Part shown: in pieces, positions 35,744 through 43,301 of the stretch
How positions within the stretch are numbered: the stretch's first letter is position 1
Layout of the letters: every line of letters begins with the position of its first letter
Origin: Bacteroidota bacterium
Lineage (GTDB): Bacteria; Bacteroidota; Ignavibacteria; Ignavibacteriales; SURF-24
DNA length: 43,301 nt
Assembly: GCA_030706145.1 (NCBI GenBank)
Contig: JAUZPB010000026.1
Location: 1-43,301, forward strand
Reading direction: 5' to 3'
Notes under the pieces: generated by a model
What the model was told of the DNA's origin: nothing
Databases searched by the model: none
What the model saw: the letters and a program-made list of their open reading frames with translations, nothing else
Made by a program: the position numbers and the translations under genes

Positions 35744-36922
35744 ATGAATCAAAAAGTGAAACTAAATTTTGATGTGAATCTTATGAAGAATAATAGAAAA
35801 GTATCAGAGGAGATACCTGGGTATATATTGGAAAACATTGAGAAAGAAAAGAAAATTGGGGCAATGATCAATGAAGCAAAAAAGGAGTTAAAGACAAATC
35901 CCATTTATAAGGAATTTTTTGAGAAATATAACCCTGCTAGCATTGATTCTTTTATAGAGAACTATGCTCTAAAGAAGACCCGCTATTTAACATTTGGAGA
36001 AATGTTAAAGGAAAATGAGGAAAATGCACTCATAAGAAGGCAGATGGAGGCCGAGGAGAGACTCTGGGAAGTCCAGAGAAAAAAACTCTTTAACCTTGAA
36101 TGCCAGTGGCGCGCAGAAATGATAAAAATCCCGGAAATAGAGATTACACTGGATTTCGAATACTGGGAAAAAAATATAGAGAATTGTCCCTTCTTAAACC
36201 CAATTTCACAGGATGAATTTGACCTTTATTATCAGTACCTCTTAAGTGATGAGTTTAATGACTTTAATCTTGATTTTTTGTGGATGGGGTATATGGAAAT
36301 AAAGGAGAGTATAAAGGAAAATGATAATATTCCTCCTTGGTACGATTATTTTGATAATCACATGGGAACAGGCTCTTTGCTTTGGCTTCCTGATGTACGT
36401 GGAGAAAGGGAAGAGTACTACCTGAAAGTTTGGAAAGATTATAACTCTCCAAAGGATAAAGCAAGTGCAAAGAGAAAAAAGAAAATTAAAAACAGCGACC
36501 CAAGACCTAACCTGTATGGACATGAGCTTTCCAATATTGAGGAGTTTATTAAAAGATTTGAAAATAATAAGATACTTGAGTACTTCTATCTTTATGAAAA
36601 GGAGTTAAATACTTCTAACAATGAATTGGAACGTGCCTTAAATATCCTAAAAGAAGCAGATGAAAAGGTTCCTATTGATCAGAGCGAAGACTGGAGAAGT
36701 GCTGTTATTCATGCTGCTAAAAGATTTGAACAGAGAAAACTTGCTTCTGCCTGCAGGCAGGCCTATAGCCAATATCTTTATAGAATAAAAGTCGGTATTG
36801 CTCACGAGGTCCATAGCAGCGATTCTAATATTACTTGGGCAAAAGAATGGTCCCAGCAGGTAAAAGAACGTATTATTCAGGCAAGAACTCTACTGGGAGA
36901 ACCTGCCGATTTAAATATCTGA
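35744..36922 (+). CDS. unknown 392-residue cytoplasmic protein
   Basis: I do not recognise this protein. It has no signal peptide or transmembrane segment and is rich in Glu, Lys, Asn, Trp and Tyr. The first ~120 residues are predicted helical and charged (IPGYILENIEKEKKIGAMINEAKKELK, FGEMLKENEENALIRRQMEAEERL). A middle part (about 130-240) has many aromatic residues (WEKNIENCPFLNPISQDEFDLYYQYLL, DDNIPPWYDYFDNHMGTGSLLWLPDVRG). A basic linker (KASAKRKKKIKNSDPRP) leads to a helical C-terminus (EFIKRFENNKILEYFYLYEKEL onward). An alternative ATG is at 35783. It stands alone, with a weak ribosome-binding site and a hairpin at the stop codon (36920-36973). Confidence 0.65.
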   Translation: MNQKVKLNFDVNLMKNNRKVSEEIPGYILENIEKEKKIGAMINEAKKELKTNPIYKEFFEKYNPASIDSFIENYALKKTRYLTFGEMLKENEENALIRRQMEAEERLWEVQRKKLFNLECQWRAEMIKIPEIEITLDFEYWEKNIENCPFLNPISQDEFDLYYQYLLSDEFNDFNLDFLWMGYMEIKESIKENDNIPPWYDYFDNHMGTGSLLWLPDVRGEREEYYLKVWKDYNSPKDKASAKRKKKIKNSDPRPNLYGHELSNIEEFIKRFENNKILEYFYLYEKELNTSNNELERALNILKEADEKVPIDQSEDWRSAVIHAAKRFEQRKLASACRQAYSQYLYRIKVGIAHEVHSSDSNITWAKEWSQQVKERIIQARTLLGEPADLNI

Positions 36923-36973
36923 TCCCGCAATCCTATTCTTGTTGTAACTTCTCTTTTTTGGATAACGGGATCA
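36920..36973 (+). terminator. hairpin at the stop codon of the unknown gene
   Basis: TGATCCCG (36920-36927, starting at the stop codon) pairs perfectly with CGGGATCA (36966-36973). The loop is long (38 bases) and only a weak T-rich tract follows. Confidence 0.4.
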
Positions 36974-37053
36974 CTTTATTTACTTGAAAAAATTCTAAAA
37001 AAAAGTCTTTTTCTCTTTTAGGCTAACTTTTAATTGTTTTCCTGAAAACTATA

Positions 37054-38535
37054 CTAAAGATATTTTTCATCAAAAATATTACCTATTCCAAATATATGCT
37101 TTGGGTCTAAAGAGCTTTTAAGTTTTGCCATTTTCTTTATGTTTTCTTCACCAAACATCATATGAAGATATTCTTTTTTTAGCTTTCCAATCCCATGCTC
37201 GGCCGAAATAGTTCCACTTAGTTCTACTGCTCTTTTACAGATCTGCATGTAAAGCTTTTTGGCAGCAACAAATTCTATCTGATCTTTTGGCAGCATATTT
37301 AAATGTGCATGAGAGTTGCCAAAATGACCATAGACAACATAATCAAGATTTTCTTTCTTGACACTCTGAACCATTTCTTTTAGAAAATCTCTGAACTTAT
37401 CATCCGGAACAGCTATATCAGTCCCAACTTTTGTTATGTTTCTGCGTGCAATAAATTCACTTATCTTCCATGAAATAGAATGCCTGAAATCCTTGAACTT
37501 TTCCCTGTCGGCATTATTTGAGGCAAACCATGCAGTTTCTTCATTTGCGTTAAACTTGGCAACTAGCTCTAACCATTTAGTAAAAATATCTTCCTCATTA
37601 CTGTCATTTATCTCCTGCTCAAACCATACACCAGATTTTGCCCCCTGGGGTATTTGTGGATAATCTTCCCGAAGCATATGAAGCGAATTTTCATCAAAAT
37701 ATTCGAGCCCGCGTGCATCTATCTCATTATTAGCTCCATTTAGCCTGGCTTCATAGGATAAATTTCTAGCTTCCTCAATAAAATTTAATCCATCTTCTTC
37801 GTTTTCAAAGAAAACCACTGCAGAGAGTATATTTTCAGGAAGATCTAAAAGTTTTACTTTTATCTCCGTTATTATGCCAAGTGTTCCTTCTGATCCAATA
37901 AAAAGATCTATTGCATCCATATCCTTGTGACAGTAATATCCGGCTGCATGCTTAGTCTGCGGCATCTTGTAATCTGGAATTTCAAAACTGTACTGCTTGC
38001 CGCCTTCAGACTGAAGAGAAATTACATAACCATTTGCCTTGCACTTTCCCCGCTCAAGCCTAAGAAGTTCACCATCTGCAAGAACAACATTTAACCCAAT
38101 TACGTAATTCCTTGTAGGTCCATACTTAAATGTTTTTGCTCCTGATGAATTCGTCGCAACCGTTGCTCCTATAAAACAGTTCCTTTCTGTTGGGTCAGGC
38201 GGATAGAAAAGTCCTTTGCTTTCTACTGTTTCCTGGAAGTCTTTTAATATTACTCCTGGTTCAACTATAGCATATCTGCCTTCTTTGCTGATCTCTTTTA
38301 TATTGTTTAACCTTTCAGTCGAAAGTACTATCCCTCCCTTTGGGACGCGCCCACCTGTCAGACCGGTTCCGTTTCCTGAAACTGTAAGAGATAAATGATC
38401 TCTTTCGGCTAGTTTAACTGCTTCAATTACTTCAGACTCGCTCTCAGGAAAATATACTGCATCACAGTATCCTTTTACATTTGCTGCATCTGTTAAAAAA
38501 TTTTCTATCTCATCGGGAGATGTTTTAATTATCAT
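37054..38535 (-). CDS. FAD-linked oxidase (GlcD/D-lactate dehydrogenase-like)
   Basis: Oxidises a 2-hydroxyacid such as glycolate or D-lactate using FAD. The N-terminal FAD-binding_4 domain (about 25-210) has the PP-loop LSGNGTGLTGGRVPKGGIVLS and FIGATVATNSSGAKTFKYGPTRNYV. The C-terminal FAD-oxidase_C domain (about 235-490) shows YVVYGHFGNSHAHLNM and GTISAEHGIGKLKKEYL. The length (493) is usual for GlcD-like single-subunit dehydrogenases. It is not beside glcE or glcF homologues, so the electron acceptor is unknown. The substrate is inferred only to the family level. Confidence 0.9.
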   Translation of the reverse strand: MIIKTSPDEIENFLTDAANVKGYCDAVYFPESESEVIEAVKLAERDHLSLTVSGNGTGLTGGRVPKGGIVLSTERLNNIKEISKEGRYAIVEPGVILKDFQETVESKGLFYPPDPTERNCFIGATVATNSSGAKTFKYGPTRNYVIGLNVVLADGELLRLERGKCKANGYVISLQSEGGKQYSFEIPDYKMPQTKHAAGYYCHKDMDAIDLFIGSEGTLGIITEIKVKLLDLPENILSAVVFFENEEDGLNFIEEARNLSYEARLNGANNEIDARGLEYFDENSLHMLREDYPQIPQGAKSGVWFEQEINDSNEEDIFTKWLELVAKFNANEETAWFASNNADREKFKDFRHSISWKISEFIARRNITKVGTDIAVPDDKFRDFLKEMVQSVKKENLDYVVYGHFGNSHAHLNMLPKDQIEFVAAKKLYMQICKRAVELSGTISAEHGIGKLKKEYLHMMFGEENIKKMAKLKSSLDPKHIFGIGNIFDEKYL

Positions 38536-38626
38536 ATTGTTTGTCTCTAACCATTTTTACTCAAAAAAATATCTTAAAACTGATACGTAATTTTCTGGAT
38601 TCTTCTTTGTCTGTCTTTCTCTTTAT

Positions 38627-38842
38627 TTAATCTGTTGCTTTCCCATGACGCTTCATTATCTCTTTCCAGCTCTCCATATCAAGCTGCTCTGATTCCTCAA
38701 TAAGCATTATTGGTATATCCTCCTCTATTCTATAGCGCCGGCGAGTTTGCTTATCAACTGAAACCAGGTAATTGCCATCAAGCACCAGATCAGCCTTTGT
38801 TTCAGGACAACATAGAATATCGAGTAATTCCTTACTAATCAT
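38627..38842 (-). CDS. Trm112-family small protein
   Basis: A 71-residue protein of the Trm112/YcaR family: start MISKELLDILCCPETKADLVLD, then VSVDKQTRRRYRIEEDIPIML, with the usual hydrophobic core. Members partner methyltransferases (Trm9, Trm11, Mtq2 in eukaryotes); bacterial copies are poorly studied. Only one cysteine pair (CC) is present, so the zinc site is incomplete. A GGAGT sequence 8-10 bases before the ATG supports the start. A 91-bp gap separates it from the FAD oxidase, same strand. Confidence 0.9.
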   Translation of the reverse strand: MISKELLDILCCPETKADLVLDGNYLVSVDKQTRRRYRIEEDIPIMLIEESEQLDMESWKEIMKRHGKATD

Positions 38843-39157
38843 TTAATTGACTCCATTTATTTGAATCGCTTTGATTAAATCAGTCTTTCTGTTTTACTAC
38901 TTTGCAAATTTAACAATTAATACATTCCAATAAAACCACTGCAATAATATATTTAAGATATATCTCTCAAATTCTACGCGAAATTCATATAAATTTATAA
39001 TTTTGTGATAATTCATTTCTTAAAACTTTTATCTTAAATTACGATTGGTTAATATTAAACTATTATTTTTTTTAATTATTCCTATTCTGCTGAACAAGTT
39101 GTTATTAAAAACTAATTTTGTATCTCATAATAAATTTAATCCCTGTTTCTATTAAAG
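38843..39157. other. 315-bp AT-rich intergenic region
   Basis: Divergent gap between the Trm112-like and AlkD-like genes, with long A/T runs. I see no open frame, hairpin or known RNA; it presumably carries both promoters. Confidence 0.5.
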
Positions 39158-39847
39158 ATGACAAAAGACGAAATAATTCTAAAGATCAAATCTCTTTATA
39201 ACCCTCTAAATATTAAAGGCATGGCACGCTTTGGCATTAACTCTGAAAATACCTTTGGGGTTTCAATGCCAGTGCTGCGCACTATTGCCAGGGAAAACCG
39301 TAAGAATCACACACTCGCACTTGAACTTTGGGAAACAGGTATACATGAGGCGAAAATACTGGCTGCTTTGATCGATAACCCAAAAGAAGTTACAGAAGAG
39401 CAAATGGAGCATTGGGTACTAGGATTTGATTCCTGGGACGTGTGTGATCAATGCTGTATGAATCTCTTTGATAAAACCCAATTCTCCTATGAAAAAGCTT
39501 TTCAGTGGAGTAAAAGAAAAGAGGAATTTGTCAAAAGAGCTGGCTTTGTTATTATGGCTTCACTTGCAATTCATGATAAAAAAGCTGAAGATAAAAAGCT
39601 TGAGGAATTCTTAACTGTAATTGAGCGCGAAGCCTATGATGAAAGAAACTTTGTTAAGAAAGCAGTCAACTGGGCTTTAAGACAAATAGGGAAAAGAAAC
39701 TTTTTCTTGAACAATTCTGCACTCTTAACTGCCGAAAGAATTCTTAAACAGGATTCGAAATCCGCTCGTTGGATCGCAAAAGATGCCATTAAAGAACTTT
39801 CGGGAGATAAAATTTCTGATTTGCTAAAAAGAAGATTAAAAGTGTAG
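39158..39847 (+). CDS. AlkD-like DNA alkylation repair protein
   Basis: A 229-residue all-helical HEAT-repeat protein of the DNA alkylation repair family, related to AlkD glycosylase, which removes bulky alkylated purines without base flipping. Motifs seen are FGVSMPVLRTIARENRKNH, ALELWETGIHEAKILAALI, LGFDSWDVCDQCCMNLFDKT (tryptophan and aspartate equivalent to the AlkD catalytic region) and KKAVNWALRQIGKRN. The ATG lies just after an AAAG; no stronger ribosome-binding site is seen. It stands alone. Confidence 0.9.
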   Translation: MTKDEIILKIKSLYNPLNIKGMARFGINSENTFGVSMPVLRTIARENRKNHTLALELWETGIHEAKILAALIDNPKEVTEEQMEHWVLGFDSWDVCDQCCMNLFDKTQFSYEKAFQWSKRKEEFVKRAGFVIMASLAIHDKKAEDKKLEEFLTVIEREAYDERNFVKKAVNWALRQIGKRNFFLNNSALLTAERILKQDSKSARWIAKDAIKELSGDKISDLLKRRLKV

Positions 39848-39988
39848 GCCCCCGTTGTAACATAAAAAATAAGTGCATTACTTTCTCTCCTGTAGGCTAA
39901 AATCCACCCCGTAAAATTTTACGTATTATATAGTTATAATCTGTTATTGTTTTTTTAAGAGTACAAGTAAACAATAAAAGGAGGAACT

Positions 39989-40426
39989 ATGTCTATTCAG
40001 GATAACATGTCAATTGTAAGAAAATATTACGATTCTTTTAATAACCGCAAATTTGATGAAGGCGATAAGATAATCGATCAAAATGCAGAGTTCTTTAACC
40101 CGGCTTTTAATACTAACCTTAAAGGTCCGGATGGATATCGCAAGGGATTTGATGTATGGCTAAAGGCTTTCCCCGATGGAAAAGTAAAAATTAATAATAT
40201 CATTGCAGGGGATAACTTTGTTACTGTTGAGTTTACCGGAAGTGGACAGAATATGGGAATACTTGATACCCCGATGGGAGAAATTAAACCGACCAGAAGA
40301 CAGGTAAGTCTTCCATTTTGCGAAACTCTCAGTATTCAAAACTCTAAAATTTCAAGATCGGTACTTTACTTTGACCTTTTAGCAATACTGCGCCAGTTGG
40401 GAGTTCTGGCCGAGGTTAAACATTAA
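39989..40426 (+). CDS. SnoaL-like (ester cyclase-type) protein, first paralogue
   Basis: A 145-residue cytoplasmic cone-shaped alpha+beta-barrel protein of the NTF2/SnoaL superfamily: MSIQDNMSIVRKYYDSFNNR, DQNAEFFNPAFNTN, GPDGYRKGFDVWLKAFPDGKVKINNIIAGDNFVTVEFTGSG and LPFCETLSI. It shares its N-terminal sequence and layout with the next gene (MSVQDN...), so the pair is a tandem duplication. Function of such proteins ranges from cyclase to unknown; no substrate can be named. A strong AAGGAGGAA ribosome-binding site precedes the ATG. Confidence 0.85.
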   Translation: MSIQDNMSIVRKYYDSFNNRKFDEGDKIIDQNAEFFNPAFNTNLKGPDGYRKGFDVWLKAFPDGKVKINNIIAGDNFVTVEFTGSGQNMGILDTPMGEIKPTRRQVSLPFCETLSIQNSKISRSVLYFDLLAILRQLGVLAEVKH

Positions 40427-40448
40427 TAATATTTCATTGGAGGAAACT

Positions 40449-40895
40449 ATGTCAGTTCAGGATAATATTAGACTGGTCAAATCTCATTATGAAGCCGTAA
40501 ACCATAATGATTTCGATGCTGGTGCAATGCTTGTTGATAAAAATTTCGAATGGACTAACGTACCTATGAATTTGAAGAAAAGAGGCCAGAATGGCTATAA
40601 GGAATTTCTTGGACTATGGTTTACTGCCCTGCCGGATGCTAAAGTTGATATAAAAAATATTCAGGCAAATGAGGAGTGGGTGATTGTTGAATTTTCTGGC
40701 AAAGGAACTAACTCAGGCCCATTTAATAGCCCAGATGGTCAGATCATGCCTACTGGTAAACATGTCGAGCTGCAGTTCTGTGAACTCTTCCAGATTAAAA
40801 ACGGAAAGATTGTCAAGGGAAAACTCTACTTTGATACAGCGTCCTTGATGAAACAACTTGGAATTGTTCCAGATCTTAAATCTCAGAATGCATAA
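40449..40895 (+). CDS. SnoaL-like protein, second paralogue
   Basis: A 148-residue paralogue of the preceding protein, 22 bp downstream: MSVQDNIRLVKSHYEAVNHN, DKNFEWTNVPMNL, NGYKEFLGLWFTALPDAKVDIKNIQANEEWVIVEFSGKG and LQFCELFQIKNGKI. The frame opens at a TTG at 40437 (METM...), but that TTG lies within the ribosome-binding site GGAGGAA, so the ATG at 40449 is the start. The two proteins probably form a cotranscribed pair, perhaps a heterodimer or functional variants. Confidence 0.85.
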   Translation: MSVQDNIRLVKSHYEAVNHNDFDAGAMLVDKNFEWTNVPMNLKKRGQNGYKEFLGLWFTALPDAKVDIKNIQANEEWVIVEFSGKGTNSGPFNSPDGQIMPTGKHVELQFCELFQIKNGKIVKGKLYFDTASLMKQLGIVPDLKSQNA

Positions 40896-40931
40896 ACCAG
40901 AATGCACAAGTCTATCATTTATTTTTCATAT

Positions 40932-40976
40932 ATACACTCTCTCACTCTTTATAATAAAAAGAGTGAGAGAGTGTAT
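40932..40976. terminator. strong bidirectional terminator
   Basis: A perfect 19-bp stem (40932-40950 with 40958-40976; atacactctctcactcttt) around a 7-base loop. It lies between the convergent SnoaL pair and the P-type ATPase, and its right arm touches the ATPase stop codon. Confidence 0.85.
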
Positions 40977-43066
40977 TATTTCAATACTCTGAGTGAGTTT
41001 ACTATTGCAATTATTGCTACTCCCATATCACCAAAGACTGCTTCCCACATTGTTGCAATACCAAAAGAGCCAAGAAGAATAAAGAAAGCTTTTACTGTAA
41101 GTGCAAAGATTATATTCTGCCATACAATCTTATGTGTCTTTCTGGCAATTCTGATAGCTGTACCAAGCTTTGATGGTGTATCTGTCATAATTACAACATC
41201 AGCTGTCTCAATTGCTACATCGCTTCCAAGAGCCCCCATAGCAATACCTACATCAGCTCTGGCAATAACAGGAGCATCATTTATGCCATCTCCAACAAAG
41301 GCAATCTTTTTCTTAAGATCTCTTCCTTTTATTGTCTCAAGAGTTTTTACTTTGTCTTCAGGTAAGAGATCTGCAAAAAATCCATCAAGCTTAAGTTCTT
41401 TCGAAATCTTTTCTGCCGCATTCCGGTTATCTCCCGTAAGCATGTAAAGCTTTTCTACTCCGGCTTTCCTTAAATATCTTACCGTATCAGAAGCATCTTC
41501 TTTTAGTTCATCTGAAATTATTATGTAACCTGCATACTTATTGTCTATTGCAAGATGAACAACTGTGCTCTCTGAGTTGCACACATTATGCTCAATTTCC
41601 TCTTTGTGCAAAAGTCTATCGTTTCCTGCAATTACTATCCTGCCTTTTACTCTGGACTTTACGCCATAGCCTGCAATCTCCTTGTAATCTTCAATGTCAA
41701 GTTCATGAATCTCTCTTCCATAGGCCCGCCTGATTGAATGTGCAACCGGGTGATTAGAGTGGTATTCGGCTTCGGCTGCAAAGCGTAACAGATCTTCTTT
41801 GTTATATCCATTCTTTGCTACTATCTCTGTTACCTTGAATATTCCCTTGGTCAAGGTTCCAGTCTTATCAAATACAACAGTCTTTACATCTGTAAGCACA
41901 TCAAGAAAGTTTGAACCTTTTACTAGTATTCCCTTTCTTGAGGCTCCCCCAATTCCTCCGAAATATCCTAATGGGATGCTTATTACAAGAGCACATGGAC
42001 ATGAAATAACTAAAATGACAAGTGCTCTGTATATCCAGATGCTTAAAGATGCACCAAATAATACAGGTGGAATAAATGCGATCAGAAGAGCAATACCTAC
42101 TACTATGGGCGTATAGTATCTCGAAAATTTTGAAATAAACTTTTCTGTCTCGGCTTTCTTACTCGTAGCACTTTCAACAAGTTCAAGCATCCTTGCAATT
42201 GAGGAATTTTCAAATGTTCGCGTGACTTCAACTGTTAATGAACCTGTAATATTTATCATCCCTGCAAGTACACTTTCTCCTTGTGAGACTACTTTGGGCA
42301 CTGATTCTCCTGTAAGAGGTGAAGTATCGACGTTTGAATTGCCTTCAGTTATAATGCCATCTAATGGAATCTTCTCTCCTGGCTTTACAATTATAATATC
42401 GCCTGCTCCGACTTCCTCAGGAGTTGTTTTAATTATTGCTCCCTCTTTTTTCAGATTGGCATAATTGGGTTTTATCTCAAGAAGTGACTTTACTGAATTC
42501 CTTGACCTTTTTAGCGACAGTTGCTGGAGAAATTCACCTATCTGATAAAATATCATTACTCCCACAGCCTCTGGAAACTGACCAATTGCAATTGCTCCTA
42601 TAGTGGCTAACGACATAAGGAAATGTTCATCAAATAGCTTACCTTTAACTATTTTCTTTGCTGCACTGTAAAGTACATTATATCCTGATACTAGATATAG
42701 AAAAAGAAAAATTAGGTGTTCTGCAATATTGTTTGGTGTGGAACGGAGCTCTTTAAGAAAAATTATCCCTGAAAGATATGTTAGAACTAAAAGGCTTAGT
42801 CCTATAAATTCTTTCTTTATCTTTCCCTTTTCTGAAGAATCAAGCTTTCTTTTTTTTATTACTTCTGATACATCTACAATTTCGACTTCTGGCTCTGTAT
42901 CCTTTATTACTTTGCGCACTTTTTCTATGTCATCGGTATCAATGAACATAGTTGATTCGGCAAAGTTAACCGAGATGTATTTTACCTCTTTTAATTTTGA
43001 TATGTTGCTTTCAATCTTGGCTGCACAGTTTGCGCAGTCAAGATTACTTACTTTGAATTTCTGCAT
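40976..43066 (-). CDS. P1B-type ATPase exporting Zn2+/Cd2+/Pb2+
   Basis: A 696-residue heavy-metal efflux pump in the inner membrane. An N-terminal HMA domain carries CANC (C11, C14). The transmembrane core has the metal motif SCPCAL (C356-P-C358), the phosphorylation motif DKTGTLTKG with D400, MLTGDNRNAAEKISKEL and GDGINDAPVIARADVGIAMG. The last membrane segments hold NIIFALTVKAFFILLG and VFGDMGVA, i.e. the conserved Lys and Asp-Gly pair of the P1B-2 (ZntA/CadA) subgroup, which points to Zn, Cd or Pb over copper. It stands alone, with no regulator in the window. No clear ribosome-binding site precedes the ATG. Confidence 0.94.
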   Translation of the reverse strand: MQKFKVSNLDCANCAAKIESNISKLKEVKYISVNFAESTMFIDTDDIEKVRKVIKDTEPEVEIVDVSEVIKKRKLDSSEKGKIKKEFIGLSLLVLTYLSGIIFLKELRSTPNNIAEHLIFLFLYLVSGYNVLYSAAKKIVKGKLFDEHFLMSLATIGAIAIGQFPEAVGVMIFYQIGEFLQQLSLKRSRNSVKSLLEIKPNYANLKKEGAIIKTTPEEVGAGDIIIVKPGEKIPLDGIITEGNSNVDTSPLTGESVPKVVSQGESVLAGMINITGSLTVEVTRTFENSSIARMLELVESATSKKAETEKFISKFSRYYTPIVVGIALLIAFIPPVLFGASLSIWIYRALVILVISCPCALVISIPLGYFGGIGGASRKGILVKGSNFLDVLTDVKTVVFDKTGTLTKGIFKVTEIVAKNGYNKEDLLRFAAEAEYHSNHPVAHSIRRAYGREIHELDIEDYKEIAGYGVKSRVKGRIVIAGNDRLLHKEEIEHNVCNSESTVVHLAIDNKYAGYIIISDELKEDASDTVRYLRKAGVEKLYMLTGDNRNAAEKISKELKLDGFFADLLPEDKVKTLETIKGRDLKKKIAFVGDGINDAPVIARADVGIAMGALGSDVAIETADVVIMTDTPSKLGTAIRIARKTHKIVWQNIIFALTVKAFFILLGSFGIATMWEAVFGDMGVAIIAIVNSLRVLK

Positions 43067-43301
43067 TAACGAAAACTATATGCCTTTATATTTATTAACT
43101 TTTATGTTTATTAGCTTTTATGTTTATTAACTTTTTGAAAATGATAGCTCTAGTCTGCTGCTAATTTAAGGATTGTGATTGAATAAATAAACAGCTATCT
43201 CTGGCCTATAGTTTCTATAAAATTTATTAAAAAAAGGTGTTTCGCTTAGTTACACTATTTTAGTAAGACAATATGTTTATCTGAAATCGGTTTATCTGAA
43301 A
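43067..43301. other. right-edge intergenic sequence with a 16-bp tandem repeat
   Basis: Units tttattaacttttatg (43091-43106), tttattagcttttatg (43107-43122) and tttattaactttttg (43123-43137) are in tandem right after the ATPase start. The window ends with two close copies of tttatctgaaa. No gene is seen. Confidence 0.8.

Noticed and set aside
40437-40895. TTG start at 40437 for the second SnoaL-like protein
   Set aside because: The TTG overlaps the GGAGG ribosome-binding site of the ATG at 40449, which aligns with the paralogue's start.

Overview
This AT-rich window looks like chromosome from a bacterium of the Bacteroidetes/Chlorobi/Ignavibacteria side of the tree, most likely an Ignavibacteria-type heterotroph. 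The main clue is three secreted proteins that end in a type IX secretion (Por) sorting domain with the YPNPFNP-like motif. The long form of IspG and the frequent TTG starts fit this. I see no rRNA, tRNA, CRISPR array or transposase. The taxonomic call is inference from protein style only.

Layout. The left edge (1-374) holds an acyl carrier protein gene and a 15-bp tandem repeat that reads best as the start of a pentapeptide-repeat protein. Positions 800-3809 carry a small TonB-C-domain protein, a PfkB sugar kinase and an orphan NarL-type histidine kinase. Positions 3823-4944 are a tight minus-strand operon of a 71-aa unknown, a stand-alone SLOG nucleotide-binding protein and a ThsB-like TIR protein. 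A triple palindromic repeat lies directly upstream (5031-5137), followed by a divergent polytopic membrane protein. The TIR/SLOG operon is the best candidate in the window for an undescribed defence or nucleotide-signalling system.

Positions 5981-16321 are a complete lactose/galactose module: secreted mutarotase GalM, GalK, a small membrane protein, an SGLT-type Na+/sugar symporter, GalT and a LacI-family repressor on the minus strand, and a divergent exported GH2 beta-galactosidase. A LacI-type palindromic operator sits between repressor and beta-galactosidase. Lactose or beta-galactosides would be cleaved outside the cytoplasm, the galactose mutarotated and imported with Na+, then phosphorylated and passed into the Leloir pathway; galE is not in the window.

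Positions 16428-27143 hold a c-haem-motif surface protein, a REC-PAS-PAS histidine kinase, a DUF554 membrane protein, a secreted alpha/alpha-barrel glycosidase-like protein, a dienelactone-hydrolase-like esterase, an FHS-family sugar permease, a miniature protein that is almost only a sorting domain, and a GH15 glucoamylase/trehalase-like enzyme. Carbohydrate use is again the theme. Positions 27226-32444 are housekeeping: zinc-ribbon/coiled-coil protein, Nif3-like protein, IspG and a DJ-1-fold protein lacking its usual cysteine. The rest (32863-43066) carries a large secreted DMF-ase-like protein, a possible frameshifted small gene, an unknown 392-aa protein, a GlcD-like FAD oxidase, a Trm112-like protein, an AlkD-like repair protein, two tandem SnoaL-fold paralogues and a P1B-type Zn/Cd ATPase.

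A recurrent feature is short tandem arrays (periods 14-18 bp, 2-5 copies) at gene ends and intergenic sites, including one inside the beta-galactosidase signal peptide.
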